Source of the DNA: Orenia metallireducens | GTDB taxonomy: Bacteria > Bacillota > Halanaerobiia > Halobacteroidales > Halobacteroidaceae | Direction: 5' to 3' | Length of the DNA stretch: 64,000 nucleotides | Assembly: GCF_001693735.1 (NCBI RefSeq) | Contig: NZ_LWDV01000007.1 | Coordinates: forward strand, 147,617 to 211,616 | In this document: positions 25,718 to 35,257 of the stretch, in pieces | Position numbering within the stretch: the first letter of the stretch is position 1 | Layout of the letters: each line of letters opens with the position of its first letter | Notes under the pieces: generated by a model | The model's database searches: none | Told to the model about the DNA's origin: nothing | What the model saw: only the letters and a program-made list of their open reading frames with translations | Program-made: the position numbers and the translations under genes

Positions 25718-25903
25718 TAATCTCGCTCCTTAATAAAATTATTATTATATTTTCTCATTATTAAGCATATATATTATCACATAAAGCAAATTTATAGTTA
25801 TAAAATCCTATAAATTATTCATGTTAATAGCATTGGCTAAGTCTTTAGCTATGATTCTATTTTCTATATAAAAAAGAACTTACCTTCTTAAAGGAGTGAG
25901 AAA

Positions 25904-26053
25904 ATGCTCAGAGAAGAGACTCTAGATAACATTGAGAAGCTAATTCAAGAATTAATTTGGAAGAGAAAGAAGAGTAAAGACACTAAAGAAAAGTTTAAAT
26001 TAACTGCCAGAATAGAACAATTAAAACTATTAAAAAGTATTAAAAATAAATAA
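25904..26053 (+). CDS. 49-residue basic helical protein of unknown function
   Basis: A small plus-strand gene with a strong ribosome site (AAAGGAGTGAG, ending 4 bases before the ATG at 25904). The peptide is rich in Lys, Glu and Leu, with no Cys and no membrane segment: MLREETLDNIEKLIQEL, a basic WKRKKSKDTKEKFK patch, then ARIEQLKLLKSIKNK. It looks like one or two amphipathic helices. It lies upstream of, and on the same strand as, the unknown gene at 26305. I do not recognise a family. Confidence 0.6.
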   Translation: MLREETLDNIEKLIQELIWKRKKSKDTKEKFKLTARIEQLKLLKSIKNK

Positions 26054-26123
26054 TATTTTAAGTTTTATTTAACCTCTTGTGAATTAATGTAATTAAAGGG
26101 TGGGTAATGTTGTAATTTATCTA

Positions 26124-26152
26124 TTGATTTGTAATTCTTTTACTGTTATAAT
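26124..26152 (+). promoter_or_regulatory. Promoter of the structured leader and unknown gene
   Basis: TTGATT, 17 bases, TATAAT, with transcription expected to start near 26159. Confidence 0.7.
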
Positions 26153-26189
26153 AATATAAATATTCATAAAAAAACAAATCATAATAAAA

Positions 26190-26304
26190 GGAGCAATGAA
26201 ATATAATCTGTACCTGGTCACCTAGATTATATGGAGCTAATGGTGAACCCACCCTATATTTTTTATAAAAAATACTTCTATTATAGAAGATTAGGGGGGG
26301 AAAT
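26190..26304 (+). ncRNA. Candidate structured RNA leader with possible pseudoknot
   Basis: Between the promoter and the gene at 26305. A perfect 9-pair stem ATATAATCT / AGATTATAT (26201-26232) closes a 14-base loop containing GGTCACC. Downstream, GGTGAACC can pair with that loop (seven pairs with one bulge), giving an H-type pseudoknot, followed by a U-rich stretch and a second hairpin (cttctattatagaag). A 25-codon frame (26231-26308; MELMVNPPYIFYKK...) overlaps the start of the next gene by ATGA. It matches no riboswitch class I know. Folding and comparison are needed; this is by-eye pairing only. Confidence 0.35.
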
Positions 26305-26844
26305 ATGAACACATTCTTTAAAAAATTATTTAAATCTAATGTAATTAAGAGTTCACAGGTAGCAGATGAGTTAAACCAACTCATTAGAGAAGAAACAGAT
26401 AAGAAGTTAAGCTCTCTAAATTTAATCAATAGTAAAGAATCTGATTTCGATTTTATCTTAAACTGTAGTTATTTCTTTAGCTATCTACTAGCCACACGTA
26501 ATAATGATATAAATATAAGTTCAACAGCTATAGAAAATGTAACTCATAATTTTGCTACTTACCTTATAGAGACTTATATAGACCAATATAATTTAGAAAA
26601 AGATAAAGATAAATACTTAAACAGGTTATATAAAGAGACAAAAGATTTAGTTAATCTTTATGAGAATAGCAAAGAAAAAAGAAAGATGAATTCTATCAAG
26701 CAAGTAGCTGAAAATCTACTTACTAATTTGGAAGGAGATAATTCTAATAAACTAGAATTGTTATCGAATCTAATTGTTCATAATATGACCTTATCCCAAG
26801 ATTACTTACTTAATATCTCTCGTAGATATTCACTCTCCAACTAA
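26305..26844 (+). CDS. Unknown 179-residue soluble helical protein
   Basis: No family recognised. The protein is predicted to be all-helical and charged: MNTFFKKLFKSN at the start, then VADELNQLIREETDKKLSSL, FILNCSYFFSYLLATRN, and a Lys/Glu-rich second half (LYENSKEKRKMNSIKQVAENLL). No signal peptide, membrane helix or metal motif is visible. A G-rich ribosome site (AGGGGGGG) lies 4 bases before the ATG. It is monocistronic, behind its own promoter and a structured leader, and ends before a bidirectional terminator. The middle contains two Cys/aromatic residues that might pack a hydrophobic core. Confidence 0.7.
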   Translation: MNTFFKKLFKSNVIKSSQVADELNQLIREETDKKLSSLNLINSKESDFDFILNCSYFFSYLLATRNNDINISSTAIENVTHNFATYLIETYIDQYNLEKDKDKYLNRLYKETKDLVNLYENSKEKRKMNSIKQVAENLLTNLEGDNSNKLELLSNLIVHNMTLSQDYLLNISRRYSLSN

Positions 26845-26923
26845 AATTTCTTACTTTGATATTAAAGACCTTCCAAAAACAAGGTTAAAGATTAGCAGTA
26901 TAGACTGTTACTGCTAGCTAAAT

Positions 26924-26967
26924 TAAATAATAAAGACCTCTGTATATACAGAGGTCTTTATTATTTA
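26924..26967. terminator. Bidirectional terminator between unknown gene and icd
   Basis: Long near-perfect palindrome: aaataataaagacctctgta / tacagaggtctttattattt. It overlaps the end of icd and serves both converging genes. Confidence 0.9.
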
Positions 26968-27984
26968 AACACTCTTCTCTAAATTCTTTTTAACCTTATT
27001 TATAATCTCAGCAGTTATATCTGTAGTACTAGCAGTACCACCTAAATCTCCAGTTAGTACCTTTCCTTCAGCCAATATCTCTGCTACTGCATCTTCAATT
27101 GCCACTGCTGCCTGTTTCTCTCCTAAATGATTTAACATCATACAAGCAGATAATAATAGAGCAATAGGATTAGCCTTATTCTGCCCTGCTATATCTGGAG
27201 CTGAACCATGGACAGCCTCAAAGACAGCAAGCTCATCATTTAAGTTAGCACCTGGAGTCAAACCTAAACCTCCAATTAATCCAGCACAAAGATCTGAAAC
27301 AATATCACCATAAAGATTAGGCAATACCAATACATCATAATTTTCAGGATATTGTACTAATTGCATACACATATTATCAACAATCTTATTGTCAAATTCA
27401 ATTTCAGGATAATCCTTTGCTATCTCTTCTGCAACAGCTTTAAATAATCCATCACTTAACTTTAAGATATTTGCCTTATGTACAGCAGTTACCTTCTTAC
27501 GATTATTCTCCTTAGCATATTCAAAGGCTGCTCTAACAATTCGTTCTGAAGCCTTACGAGTAATAATCTTAATACTCTCAGCAGCATCCTCACCGACCAT
27601 ATGCTCAATTCCTGCATATAACCCTTCAGTATTCTCTCTAAAGATAACAACATCTAGATTTTCAAACTTAGTCGGAGCACCTTTCATAGTCTTAGCTGGT
27701 CTTAGATTAACATATAAATCTAGCTTCTGTCTGATAGCAACATTTACACTTCTAAATCCACTACCTACAGGAGTAGTAATAGGCCCTTTTAAAGCCACTT
27801 TATTCTTCTTAATTGATTCTAATACCTCTTCAGGTAAAGGAGTTCCATACTGATCCATTACCCCTTCTCCAGCATTAACTATCTCCCAATTAATCTTAAC
27901 TCCTGTTGCTTCTATAATTTCACGAATTGATTTAGTAATCTCTGGTCCAATTCCGTCACCAGGTATCAAAGTTACATCATACAT
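26965..27984 (-). CDS. icd: NAD-dependent isocitrate dehydrogenase-type enzyme
   Basis: Member of the isocitrate/isopropylmalate dehydrogenase family, 339 residues, the short NAD-linked type. Visible motifs: [11 protein letters not shown] near residue 5, the substrate-binding [18 protein letters not shown] near 85 (Ser-x-x-x-x-Arg pattern favouring isocitrate-type substrates), [12 protein letters not shown] near 117, [12 protein letters not shown], and the metal-binding [19 protein letters not shown] near 220. It is divergent from citrate synthase, which supports isocitrate over isopropylmalate as the substrate: together they make 2-oxoglutarate for glutamate. 3-isopropylmalate or homoisocitrate dehydrogenase are the alternatives. 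Confidence 0.85.
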   Translation of the reverse strand: MYDVTLIPGDGIGPEITKSIREIIEATGVKINWEIVNAGEGVMDQYGTPLPEEVLESIKKNKVALKGPITTPVGSGFRSVNVAIRQKLDLYVNLRPAKTMKGAPTKFENLDVVIFRENTEGLYAGIEHMVGEDAAESIKIITRKASERIVRAAFEYAKENNRKKVTAVHKANILKLSDGLFKAVAEEIAKDYPEIEFDNKIVDNMCMQLVQYPENYDVLVLPNLYGDIVSDLCAGLIGGLGLTPGANLNDELAVFEAVHGSAPDIAGQNKANPIALLLSACMMLNHLGEKQAAVAIEDAVAEILAEGKVLTGDLGGTASTTDITAEIINKVKKNLEKSV

Positions 27985-28400
27985 TAATTCTCACTCCTCA
28001 CTACTTTTATTAATTTATTGTATAAATATACATAAACTCTATTATAAAAGGCTATTAAAATAACACAAATAATATTATCATTATTATATCTATTAATGAA
28101 CTATTTGTCAATTAGACGTTAATTAGACAGATAATTAACACTTATCTTCCTACAACTCCTAATATAATATATCTCTAACTATAAAATTGGTTAATTCACA
28201 TCTAGTTGTCAAAAAGTTAAAAATATGATAGTATAATAACACTACCAATCAATTTGTATTTATTCTTTATAAAGTATATTTATAATTAAAATTAAATATA
28301 TATTAAGATTTTATACAATCATGACTTATTTTATAGATAGTGGCTTAAATATAGGAAATCCAATGAAAAAACGAAGTCGAGTAGTAAAGGAGTTGTTATT
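27985..28400. other. Divergent icd/citrate synthase control region
   Basis: No gene. A candidate promoter toward citrate synthase is at 28206-28234. On the minus strand a TATAAT at about 28041-28046 could serve icd. A 14-codon frame, MKKRSRVVKELLLC (28363-28407), ends across the citrate synthase start codon and might be a leader peptide. Confidence 0.4.
28206..28234 (+). promoter_or_regulatory. Possible promoter of citrate synthase
   Basis: TTGTCA, 17 bases, TAGTAT; leaves a leader of about 160 bases. Confidence 0.45.
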
Positions 28401-29639
28401 ATGTTAGAAAGAATAAATGAATGTCTATGCTTTTGCAATATCACAGAAGAGAGAATGAAAAAAGAATACTCAGAGATAATGGTTACTTTACTTGATAAGG
28501 GTTACTTTCCAGGTCTTAAAGGAATACCGATAGTTGAATCCAAAATTAGTAATATTGATGGAGAGAAAGGAATACTTACCTTTAGAGGATATCCAGTAGA
28601 AGAATTAGCAAAGCATTGCTCCTATGAAGATGTCTGCTATCTCTTACTCAAAGAAGATTTACCAACTGAAGATGAAAGAACTGAGTTAAGAAAAGAACTT
28701 CTTAAATATAAGGATGTGGATATTAATATAGCTAATTCAATTGCACATATGGATAGAAATCTGCATCCTATGTATATGTTAAGTATCAGTGTACTATTGC
28801 TACAAGGTAGTGATTCTACCTCTTTTAATATTAAAAATCAAGAAGAGAATATACAAAGAGCTATCCGCTTAATAGCAAAGCTACCTACGTTGATTGGAAT
28901 ATACAGAACCAAAGATCCTGACTTTGCTCAAGGTAAAGAGTTTGATTCTTTTGCTCACTATGCTTTATACTGCCTTGATGAACAATCAGCTAAAAATCAG
29001 GATTTAGTAAACATATTTGAACAGTTATTGATTTTACATGCTGACCATACTATAAATAATAGTACCTTCTCAGTTAGAGCTGTGGGGTCTTCTCATGCAA
29101 GTATCTTTGCTTCTATCTCTTCAGCTATCAATTCACTATCAGGACCACTTCATGGTGGGGCTAATGAGAAGGTAATTAGCATGTTGGAAGAGATTAAATC
29201 ACCTGAGAACATAGAAGCTTATATTGAAAGTAAAATATCTGAAGGAGAGAAGATAATGGGGCTAGGTCATCGAGTTTATAAGACCTATGACCCTCGCGGA
29301 GTCTACTTTAAAAAGGAATTATTGCCTAAAATATTCAATGAAGATAATCCTTTTAAAATAGACAAACATTTAGATAACTTATATAATATAGCTCAAGGTG
29401 TTGAAGAAGTTGCTCTAAAACGTTTCGGTAATAAAGGTATCTACCCAAATGTAGATTTCTGGTCAGGCTTGATTCTTAAGGCGATGAACATTGAACCAAA
29501 TTACTTTACAACTATATTTGCTTTAGGAAGAATTATGGGTTGGGCTGCTCATTGGCTAGAGAATATAGAATCTAAGAATGCTATATTTAGACCAAAGCAG
29601 TTATATAAAGGTTTAGATATAAGACATATAGATAAGTAG
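28401..29639 (+). CDS. Citrate synthase
   Basis: Condenses acetyl-CoA and oxaloacetate; in this anaerobe probably for glutamate synthesis. The 412-residue protein has GILTFRGYPVEELA near residue 53, the active-site regions PLHGGANEKV (His near 251) and GHRVYKTYDPRG (near 290), and NVDFWSGLI with the catalytic Asp near 352. Its N-terminus is about 30 residues longer than typical type II enzymes (MLERINECLCFCN...). In place of the common ADHELNAST it reads ADHTINNST, so the Glu is replaced. RBS AAAGGAG precedes the ATG. A 2-methylcitrate synthase or Re-type enzyme is less likely. Confidence 0.9.
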   Translation: MLERINECLCFCNITEERMKKEYSEIMVTLLDKGYFPGLKGIPIVESKISNIDGEKGILTFRGYPVEELAKHCSYEDVCYLLLKEDLPTEDERTELRKELLKYKDVDINIANSIAHMDRNLHPMYMLSISVLLLQGSDSTSFNIKNQEENIQRAIRLIAKLPTLIGIYRTKDPDFAQGKEFDSFAHYALYCLDEQSAKNQDLVNIFEQLLILHADHTINNSTFSVRAVGSSHASIFASISSAINSLSGPLHGGANEKVISMLEEIKSPENIEAYIESKISEGEKIMGLGHRVYKTYDPRGVYFKKELLPKIFNEDNPFKIDKHLDNLYNIAQGVEEVALKRFGNKGIYPNVDFWSGLILKAMNIEPNYFTTIFALGRIMGWAAHWLENIESKNAIFRPKQLYKGLDIRHIDK

Positions 29640-29695
29640 ACTAGAGTCTATTTTAATAACAAGTAAAGGCTAATAAAAATTATTAATAATATAAA

Positions 29696-29735
29696 ATAAA
29701 AGGTTGTCACCAGTACTGGTGACAACCTTTTATTT
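29696..29735. terminator. Bidirectional terminator between citrate synthase and gatB
   Basis: Perfect hairpin aaaaggttgtcaccag-ta-ctggtgacaacctttt with T-runs on both strands. Confidence 0.92.
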
Positions 29736-31186
29736 TATCCCTCTAATTTCTCTCTTAAAATCTTATTAACCATTCCTGGATTTGCTTTTCCACGAGTAGC
29801 TTTCATCGTCTGACCAATGAAGAAACCAAATACATTCTTATTACCTCCACGGTAATCTTCTAATGCACTTTGATTATCAGCAATAACTTGATCAATAATC
29901 TTTTCTAATTCACTTGTATCACTAATCTGTTTTAGACCCTTCTCTTCTACAATAGTATCTGGATCTTTCCCTGTAGCAAACATCTCTTCAAAAACAGTCT
30001 TAGCAATCTTACTTGAAATTGTTCCTTCATCCATTAATTTTAGCATTTTAGCTAAATCTGCTGGCTTGAATTTAACCTCTGCGATAGTAATTGACTCTTC
30101 ATTTAAAAGTCTTGAGAAGTCTCCCATTATCCAGTTACTGATAGCTTTAGCATCATTATGCTCTTCAACAACTGCTTCAAAAAAGTCAGCCATCTCTCTA
30201 TCAGCAGTAATAACCATTGCATCATACTCTGGAATCCCTAACTCTTCTACATATCTCTTCTGACGAGCATCTGGTAATTCCGGAAGGGTCTCTCTAATCC
30301 CCTCTATCCATTCCTGGTCTAGAATAACAGGTACTAAATCTGGCTCAGGGAAGTAACGATAATCATGAGCCTCTTCTTTACTTCTCATTGGAATAGTCTT
30401 TCCTGCCTCATCATCCCAAGTCAAAGTACCTTGAATAATCTCTCCACCAGATTCTAAAACCTTAATCTGACGCTTTGGCTCATACTTTAAAGCCTTCTCA
30501 ATAGCTTTAAAAGAGTTCATATTCTTCAACTCTGTTCTAGTTCCTAATTTATCTGAACCTTTAGGAGCAACAGAGATATTAACATCTGCTCTCATTGACC
30601 CTTGAGACATATCACAATCGGAAACTCCAATATACTCTAAGATACTCTTAATCTTCTTTAAGTATGCAATAGCTTGTTCTGGAGAGTGAATATCTGGTTC
30701 ACTTACAATCTCAATTAATGGAGTCCCAACTCGGTTATAATCAACTAGACTAGAGTCAGAGCTTGCTATACCCTCACCTGCATGATTTAATTTACCAGCA
30801 TCCTCCTCTAAATGGATTCGAGTAATACCTATCTTCATATCTGCTCCATCTTCAAGTTGAATCATAACATGTCCATCTTCACAGAAAGGTAAGTCAAATT
30901 GAGAAATCTGATAAGCCTTTGGCAAATCAGCATAGAAGTAATTCTTACGATCAAATTTACTAAAAGTATTGATTTCACAATTTAAAGCAAGCCCTGCTTT
31001 AACTATGTACTCTACTGCTTTTTCATTTAAAACTGGTAATGTTCCTGGTAAACCTAAACAGATTGGACAAGTGTGGTTATTTGGTTCTGCTCCAAATTCG
31101 TTCTTGCAACCACAGAAAATTTTTGTATCTGTATCTAATTGAACGTGGATCTCTAATCCAACGGTCATCTCATATCCGTCTAACAT
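29735..31186 (-). CDS. gatB: GatB, aspartyl/glutamyl-tRNA amidotransferase subunit B
   Basis: Subunit of the GatCAB complex that converts Glu-tRNA(Gln) and Asp-tRNA(Asn) to the amidated forms. The 483-residue protein starts YEMTVGLEIHVQL, has the zinc-binding pair FCGCKNEF...CPICLG near residues 24-43, the kinase signature HLEEDAGKLNH, RVGTPLIEIVSEPD, DYRYFPEPDLVPV, and the C-terminal YqeY-like helical tail ending in MVNKILREKL. Order gatC-gatA-gatB on the minus strand, 120 bases after gatA. Indicates indirect charging of Gln and/or Asn tRNA. Confidence 0.98.
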   Translation of the reverse strand: MLDGYEMTVGLEIHVQLDTDTKIFCGCKNEFGAEPNNHTCPICLGLPGTLPVLNEKAVEYIVKAGLALNCEINTFSKFDRKNYFYADLPKAYQISQFDLPFCEDGHVMIQLEDGADMKIGITRIHLEEDAGKLNHAGEGIASSDSSLVDYNRVGTPLIEIVSEPDIHSPEQAIAYLKKIKSILEYIGVSDCDMSQGSMRADVNISVAPKGSDKLGTRTELKNMNSFKAIEKALKYEPKRQIKVLESGGEIIQGTLTWDDEAGKTIPMRSKEEAHDYRYFPEPDLVPVILDQEWIEGIRETLPELPDARQKRYVEELGIPEYDAMVITADREMADFFEAVVEEHNDAKAISNWIMGDFSRLLNEESITIAEVKFKPADLAKMLKLMDEGTISSKIAKTVFEEMFATGKDPDTIVEEKGLKQISDTSELEKIIDQVIADNQSALEDYRGGNKNVFGFFIGQTMKATRGKANPGMVNKILREKLEG

Positions 31187-31306
31187 TTATTACACCTCCG
31201 CTATATTAAGTGTGAGTTATTAGTGACAGCGCAAGTTATATTCTTATATAAAGTTCTATTAATTAATTATCTTTTACTGGCACCGACTACTGACACTAAT
31301 TGCTAA

Positions 31307-32764
31307 TTATAAACTAGCTCTCTTTTTATGGAAATCAGTTGCTTGTTCAAAGGCATGAGCAATCTGTAAAATCTTCTCTTCTCCAAAGTGATTACCCATA
31401 ATCTGTAATCCAATCGGTAATCCATTACTGTCTAATCCACAAGGCATAGATAATGCAGGAATACCTGCTAAGTTAATTGGAATAGTACAGATATCTGATA
31501 AATACATCTCTAATGGATCCTTTTTAGCCCCTGCTTTAAAAGATGTAGTTGGAGTTGTTGGTGAAATTAAGACATCATACTTCTCAAAGGCTCTATCAAA
31601 ATCTTGTTTAACCAAGGTTCTTACCTTTTGAGCCTTCTTATAGTAAGCATCATAGTAACCAGAACTTAAAGCATAAGTTCCTAACATAATTCTACGCTTA
31701 ACCTCATCACCAAATCCTTCTTGACGAGTCTTCTTATACATATCAACTAAACCTTTTACCTCTTCACTTCTTAAACCATAACGAACTCCATCATAACGAG
31801 CTAAGTTAGAACTAGCCTCTGCTGGAGCAATTAGATAATATGCAGATAGTGCATATTCAGTATGGGGTAATGATACCTCTTCATACTCTGCACCCAACTC
31901 TTCTAACTTCTTGATTGCAGTCCAAACAGCATCTTTAACCTCTTGATCGATTCCATCACCAAAGTATTCACTTGGCACACCTATCTTCATTCCTGTGATA
32001 TCTTTATTCAGACTTGCTGTATAATCTGGCACCTCTCTATTTGCAGAAGTAGAATCAAATTCATCATGACCAGCTATGTAATTTAAAGCGATAGCACAAT
32101 CAGTTATATCTTTAGAAAATGGACCGATTTGATCTAAAGAAGAAGCAAAGGCTACCAATCCATAACGGGATACTAAACCATAAGTTGGCTTCATTCCTAC
32201 TACTCCACAGAAAGCAGCTGGTTGTCTAATAGATCCTCCTGTATCTGAACCTAAAGAGATAATAGCTTCTCCAGCAGCTACTGCTGCAGCAGAACCACCA
32301 CTAGAACCTCCTGGCACCCTTGTTAAATCCCAAGGATTTGCTGTTGGATAGAATCCAGAGTTCTCATTAGAAGAGCCCATAGCAAATTCGTCCATATTGG
32401 TCTTACCTACCATAATATAATCCTCAGCTGATAACTTCTTAATTACTGTAGCGTCATAAGGTGGTTTGTAATTATGTAATATTTTAGAAGCACAAGTAGT
32501 CTTTACACCTTCAGTTGACATATTATCCTTAATTGCAATTGGAATCCCTGCTAATGGTCCAATCTCTTCACCATTAGCTATCTTTTCATCCACCTTATCA
32601 GCTTGCTTTAAAGCATCTTCCTTCGTTAAAGTTATGTAAGCTTTCACATCTTCTTCAACTGCTTCAATTCTATTATATATAGATTCTGTAATCTCTCTAG
32701 CAGTGACCTCTTTATTCACTAACTTCTCATGCAACTGATGAGCAGTCAATTGGTAAAGTTCCAT
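31307..32764 (-). CDS. gatA: GatA, aspartyl/glutamyl-tRNA amidotransferase subunit A
   Basis: Amidase subunit releasing ammonia from glutamine. The 485-residue protein has the Ser-cisSer-Lys triad: IPIAIKDNM (Lys near residue 79), [13 protein letters not shown] (near 153) and [18 protein letters not shown] (near 172-178). AAGGAGGGAAATAAT precedes the ATG at 32764. It follows gatC by 56 bases, including a short stretch of tagttattagctactagc-type intergenic repeat. Confidence 0.98.
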   Translation of the reverse strand: MELYQLTAHQLHEKLVNKEVTAREITESIYNRIEAVEEDVKAYITLTKEDALKQADKVDEKIANGEEIGPLAGIPIAIKDNMSTEGVKTTCASKILHNYKPPYDATVIKKLSAEDYIMVGKTNMDEFAMGSSNENSGFYPTANPWDLTRVPGGSSGGSAAAVAAGEAIISLGSDTGGSIRQPAAFCGVVGMKPTYGLVSRYGLVAFASSLDQIGPFSKDITDCAIALNYIAGHDEFDSTSANREVPDYTASLNKDITGMKIGVPSEYFGDGIDQEVKDAVWTAIKKLEELGAEYEEVSLPHTEYALSAYYLIAPAEASSNLARYDGVRYGLRSEEVKGLVDMYKKTRQEGFGDEVKRRIMLGTYALSSGYYDAYYKKAQKVRTLVKQDFDRAFEKYDVLISPTTPTTSFKAGAKKDPLEMYLSDICTIPINLAGIPALSMPCGLDSNGLPIGLQIMGNHFGEEKILQIAHAFEQATDFHKKRASL

Positions 32765-32820
32765 ATTATTTCCCTCCTTGTTTATTGGCTGTTAGTTATT
32801 AGCTACTAGCCATCAACTAA

Positions 32821-33108
32821 TTAGTCCACAATTTGTGGGACTTTGAACATACCCTCATCCTTCTCAGGTGCATTAGCTAATACAGCTTCCCGATCAAGAG
32901 AATCTCTAACCTCATCTTTTCTGAATACATTCTTAATTGGTAGAGCATGGGCTGTTGGAGCTATATCCTCAGTATCAAGCTCATTTAATTTCTCAGCATG
33001 ATCTAAAATATCACTTAACTGATGAGCAAACATATCCTTTTCCTCTTCACTTACCTCTAATCTTGCTAAATGGGCAACCTTCTCAACAGTCTCCTTATTG
33101 ATTTTCAC
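32821..33108 (-). CDS. gatC: GatC, aspartyl/glutamyl-tRNA amidotransferase subunit C
   Basis: Small subunit that stabilises GatA-GatB. The 95-residue protein carries the family pattern VEKVAHLARLEVSEEEKDMF and the C-terminal LANAPEKDEGMFKVPQIV. There is no ATG start. Two GTG codons three codons apart are candidates; I choose 33108 because it lies 9 bases after AAGGGA and gives the usual MKINKETVEKVA start, while the GTG at 33117 almost touches the ribosome site. Confidence 0.95.
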   Translation of the reverse strand: MKINKETVEKVAHLARLEVSEEEKDMFAHQLSDILDHAEKLNELDTEDIAPTAHALPIKNVFRKDEVRDSLDREAVLANAPEKDEGMFKVPQIVD

Positions 33109-33272
33109 TTTTTTCACATCCCTTCATTATATTATATATATTGTACAGTTTATAGTATATAGTTAATAGTTAAAATTAATTTTAACTATTAACTATTTCT
33201 GATTATTTAACTAGTTATTCATTATATCACAAGGTACTAATCACTTCAATATTATAGAAAATTATTAAAAAT

Positions 33273-34640
33273 CTAATATTCAAGTTTTGAAAAAGTATTA
33301 TCTAGATTATCATTTCTCTTCTTATACTCTTTCCAAGTTATATAAATTAAGAAAGAGACTATAGGTAAGATCCCTATCGCCCATATATTTCCTTGGAATA
33401 AGTATACCCAGTAGATTCTAAATAGATTACCACCATCTAAAAAAGAGGTTATATTGCCTTTATATTGACTAATAACGATCCCGGCTCTATCTAGTAAATT
33501 AGTATATGTACTTGACATTGCAGAGGCAATATATAATTTACCAATTATGATAGGAATGAATGCAACAACCGCTCTGAATAAATTTCCTCTAGTTGCTACA
33601 ACAATTAAAGTTACTGCACCTATCATATTAGGTAGGTCAGCAAGGGGAATAAATTTTATCCCAGGTAATAAGATTGCAAGTATTAGTGCAATTGGCATCA
33701 AAATAATCCCTGCTACAATAACCGCTGGATAGCCAATTAGAACAGCCAAATCCATACCAATGCGAGCATCCTCCATACCAGGAAATTTATTGAGTAAATA
33801 ATTTTTAGCCCCTGTTGATATAGGCATTAAACCTTCTCCTAAAATTCCAGCCATTCTAGGTAATATAAATACAACAGCTGCAATATTAATAGCTAAATCG
33901 GCTACTTCTTTTAAATTATAACCTGCAATTATCCCTAACCCTATTCCTAATAGTAGACCAATAAACATCGGTTCACCAAAAAAGCCTAATCTCTTTTGTA
34001 TATGCTCAGGGTTACCATTAATCCGATTGATTTTTGGGATTTTTTCAATTAATTTATCTGTAGCTAAAGCAATTGGATAATAGGCTGTAGCAGATAAAGT
34101 GGTAATGGAAATCCCCGTAATGCCTGAAAATTCTTCAGTAGCTTCAGCACTCCAGTCAGCTAACTTTATAATTATAACCATAGATGTGATACTAGAGATT
34201 ATTGAAAGTGTCATATCTTGTGACATAGTATAAACCAATTGTCCTGTAAAGAGAAAATGCCAAAAATTCCAGATATCAATATTAAAGGTATTGGTTAATT
34301 TCAACCATAACATAATTATATTGATAACAATAAAAATAACCATCAAGATTGGTGCAATCTTAAATGACCAGGCTGTTGCAGCTAAAGGAGGCCAACCTAC
34401 ATCTAAAACAGTCAAATCACTTCCTGTCTGCTCCACCACTTGCTCAATTACAGGAGCAATCTTAGCCACAAAATGATCAAGGGTCATAAAGATACCGATA
34501 AATCCTATACCCAAAGTCAATGCATGCTTCATTGCCTTCTTAATTGGTATTTGTATAATTAAACTAACAGTAAACATAACAATAGGCAGCATAACATAAA
34601 CTGGGAAATCTAAAATATAATTGATTATAGTGTCGAACAT
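33273..34640 (-). CDS. PTS galactitol-type EIIC permease
   Basis: Membrane permease of the galactitol/arabitol PTS family (EIIC-Gat), 455 residues with about 10 hydrophobic helices spread over its length. It matches the family by its N-terminus (YILDFPVYVMLPIVMFTVS), the LTLGIGFIGIFMTLDHFV segment and the GDLPNMIGAVTLI-like late region (LADLPNMIGAVTLIVVATRGN). No EIIA or EIIB gene is adjacent; neighbours are gatC and a cyclophilin. In the PTS, IIC cannot work without IIB and IIA, so partners must be elsewhere or the protein works as a non-PTS carrier. Confidence 0.85.
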   Translation of the reverse strand: MFDTIINYILDFPVYVMLPIVMFTVSLIIQIPIKKAMKHALTLGIGFIGIFMTLDHFVAKIAPVIEQVVEQTGSDLTVLDVGWPPLAATAWSFKIAPILMVIFIVINIIMLWLKLTNTFNIDIWNFWHFLFTGQLVYTMSQDMTLSIISSITSMVIIIKLADWSAEATEEFSGITGISITTLSATAYYPIALATDKLIEKIPKINRINGNPEHIQKRLGFFGEPMFIGLLLGIGLGIIAGYNLKEVADLAINIAAVVFILPRMAGILGEGLMPISTGAKNYLLNKFPGMEDARIGMDLAVLIGYPAVIVAGIILMPIALILAILLPGIKFIPLADLPNMIGAVTLIVVATRGNLFRAVVAFIPIIIGKLYIASAMSSTYTNLLDRAGIVISQYKGNITSFLDGGNLFRIYWVYLFQGNIWAIGILPIVSFLIYITWKEYKKRNDNLDNTFSKLEY

Positions 34641-34744
34641 GAAATTTAGTCCCTTCTTTATATAGTTACAAATTCTATACTAATTGAACCTCTATATAAA
34701 TAATATCATTTGATAGAGATATTATCTCATAGATTTATCAATAC

Positions 34745-34787
34745 AAAGTACTGTCTATAATATTGCAATATTATAAAGACAGTACTT
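34745..34787. terminator. Hairpin after cyclophilin gene
   Basis: Near-perfect hairpin aagtactgtct-ttataatattgcaatattata-agacagtactt; lies just past the minus-strand stop at 34802. Confidence 0.75.
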
Positions 34788-34801
34788 ACTTTTATACCTT
34801 A

Positions 34802-35242
34802 CTATTCACCTTCAATAATAGTTACTTTATTAATTACATCACCTTGTCTGATATTATCTATTACTTCAAGACCTTCTACTACCTTGCCAAAGCAGGTATG
34901 ATTTTTATCTAAGTGCTGGGTATTCTCTCGATTATGGCAGATAAAAAATTGAGACCCCCCTGTATTCCTTCCAGCATGGGCCATTGATAATACTCCACGG
35001 TCATGATATTGGTTATCTCCATCTAATTCACAATCGATAGTATATCCAGGTCCTCCTGTTCCAGTTCCATTAGGGCATCCACCTTGAATTACAAAGTTAG
35101 GGATTACTCGATGGAAGGTCAAGCCATCATAAAACCCTTCCTCAGCTAATTTACAGAAGTTATTTACTGTATTTGGTGCATCCTGCTCATAAAATTCAAT
35201 CTTCATTGTTCCTTTTTCAGTTTCCATGATTGCTTTTCTCAT
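34802..35242 (-). CDS. Peptidyl-prolyl cis-trans isomerase, cyclophilin type
   Basis: Cytoplasmic protein-folding isomerase, 146 residues, the short PpiB type. Motifs include [42 protein letters not shown] (catalytic Arg near residue 41 and Gln near 47), [17 protein letters not shown] and [19 protein letters not shown]. No signal peptide. It is monocistronic with a terminator, downstream of ligA and separated from it by a repeat-rich spacer (35255-35338). Confidence 0.96.
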   Translation of the reverse strand: MRKAIMETEKGTMKIEFYEQDAPNTVNNFCKLAEEGFYDGLTFHRVIPNFVIQGGCPNGTGTGGPGYTIDCELDGDNQYHDRGVLSMAHAGRNTGGSQFFICHNRENTQHLDKNHTCFGKVVEGLEVIDNIRQGDVINKVTIIEGE

Positions 35243-35257
35243 ATTAAATCCTCCTTA

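Noticed and set aside
26190..26290. Known riboswitch classes (preQ1, SAM-II, fluoride, c-di-GMP, THF, guanidine) for the 26.2 kb leader
   Set aside because: None of their conserved cores could be matched by eye; kept only as an unclassified structured candidate.
26121..26429. 102-residue minus-strand frame opposite the leader and unknown gene
   Set aside because: It overlaps a better plus-strand gene with promoter and ribosome site; its composition (aromatic, Tyr-rich) looks like antisense of AT-rich DNA.
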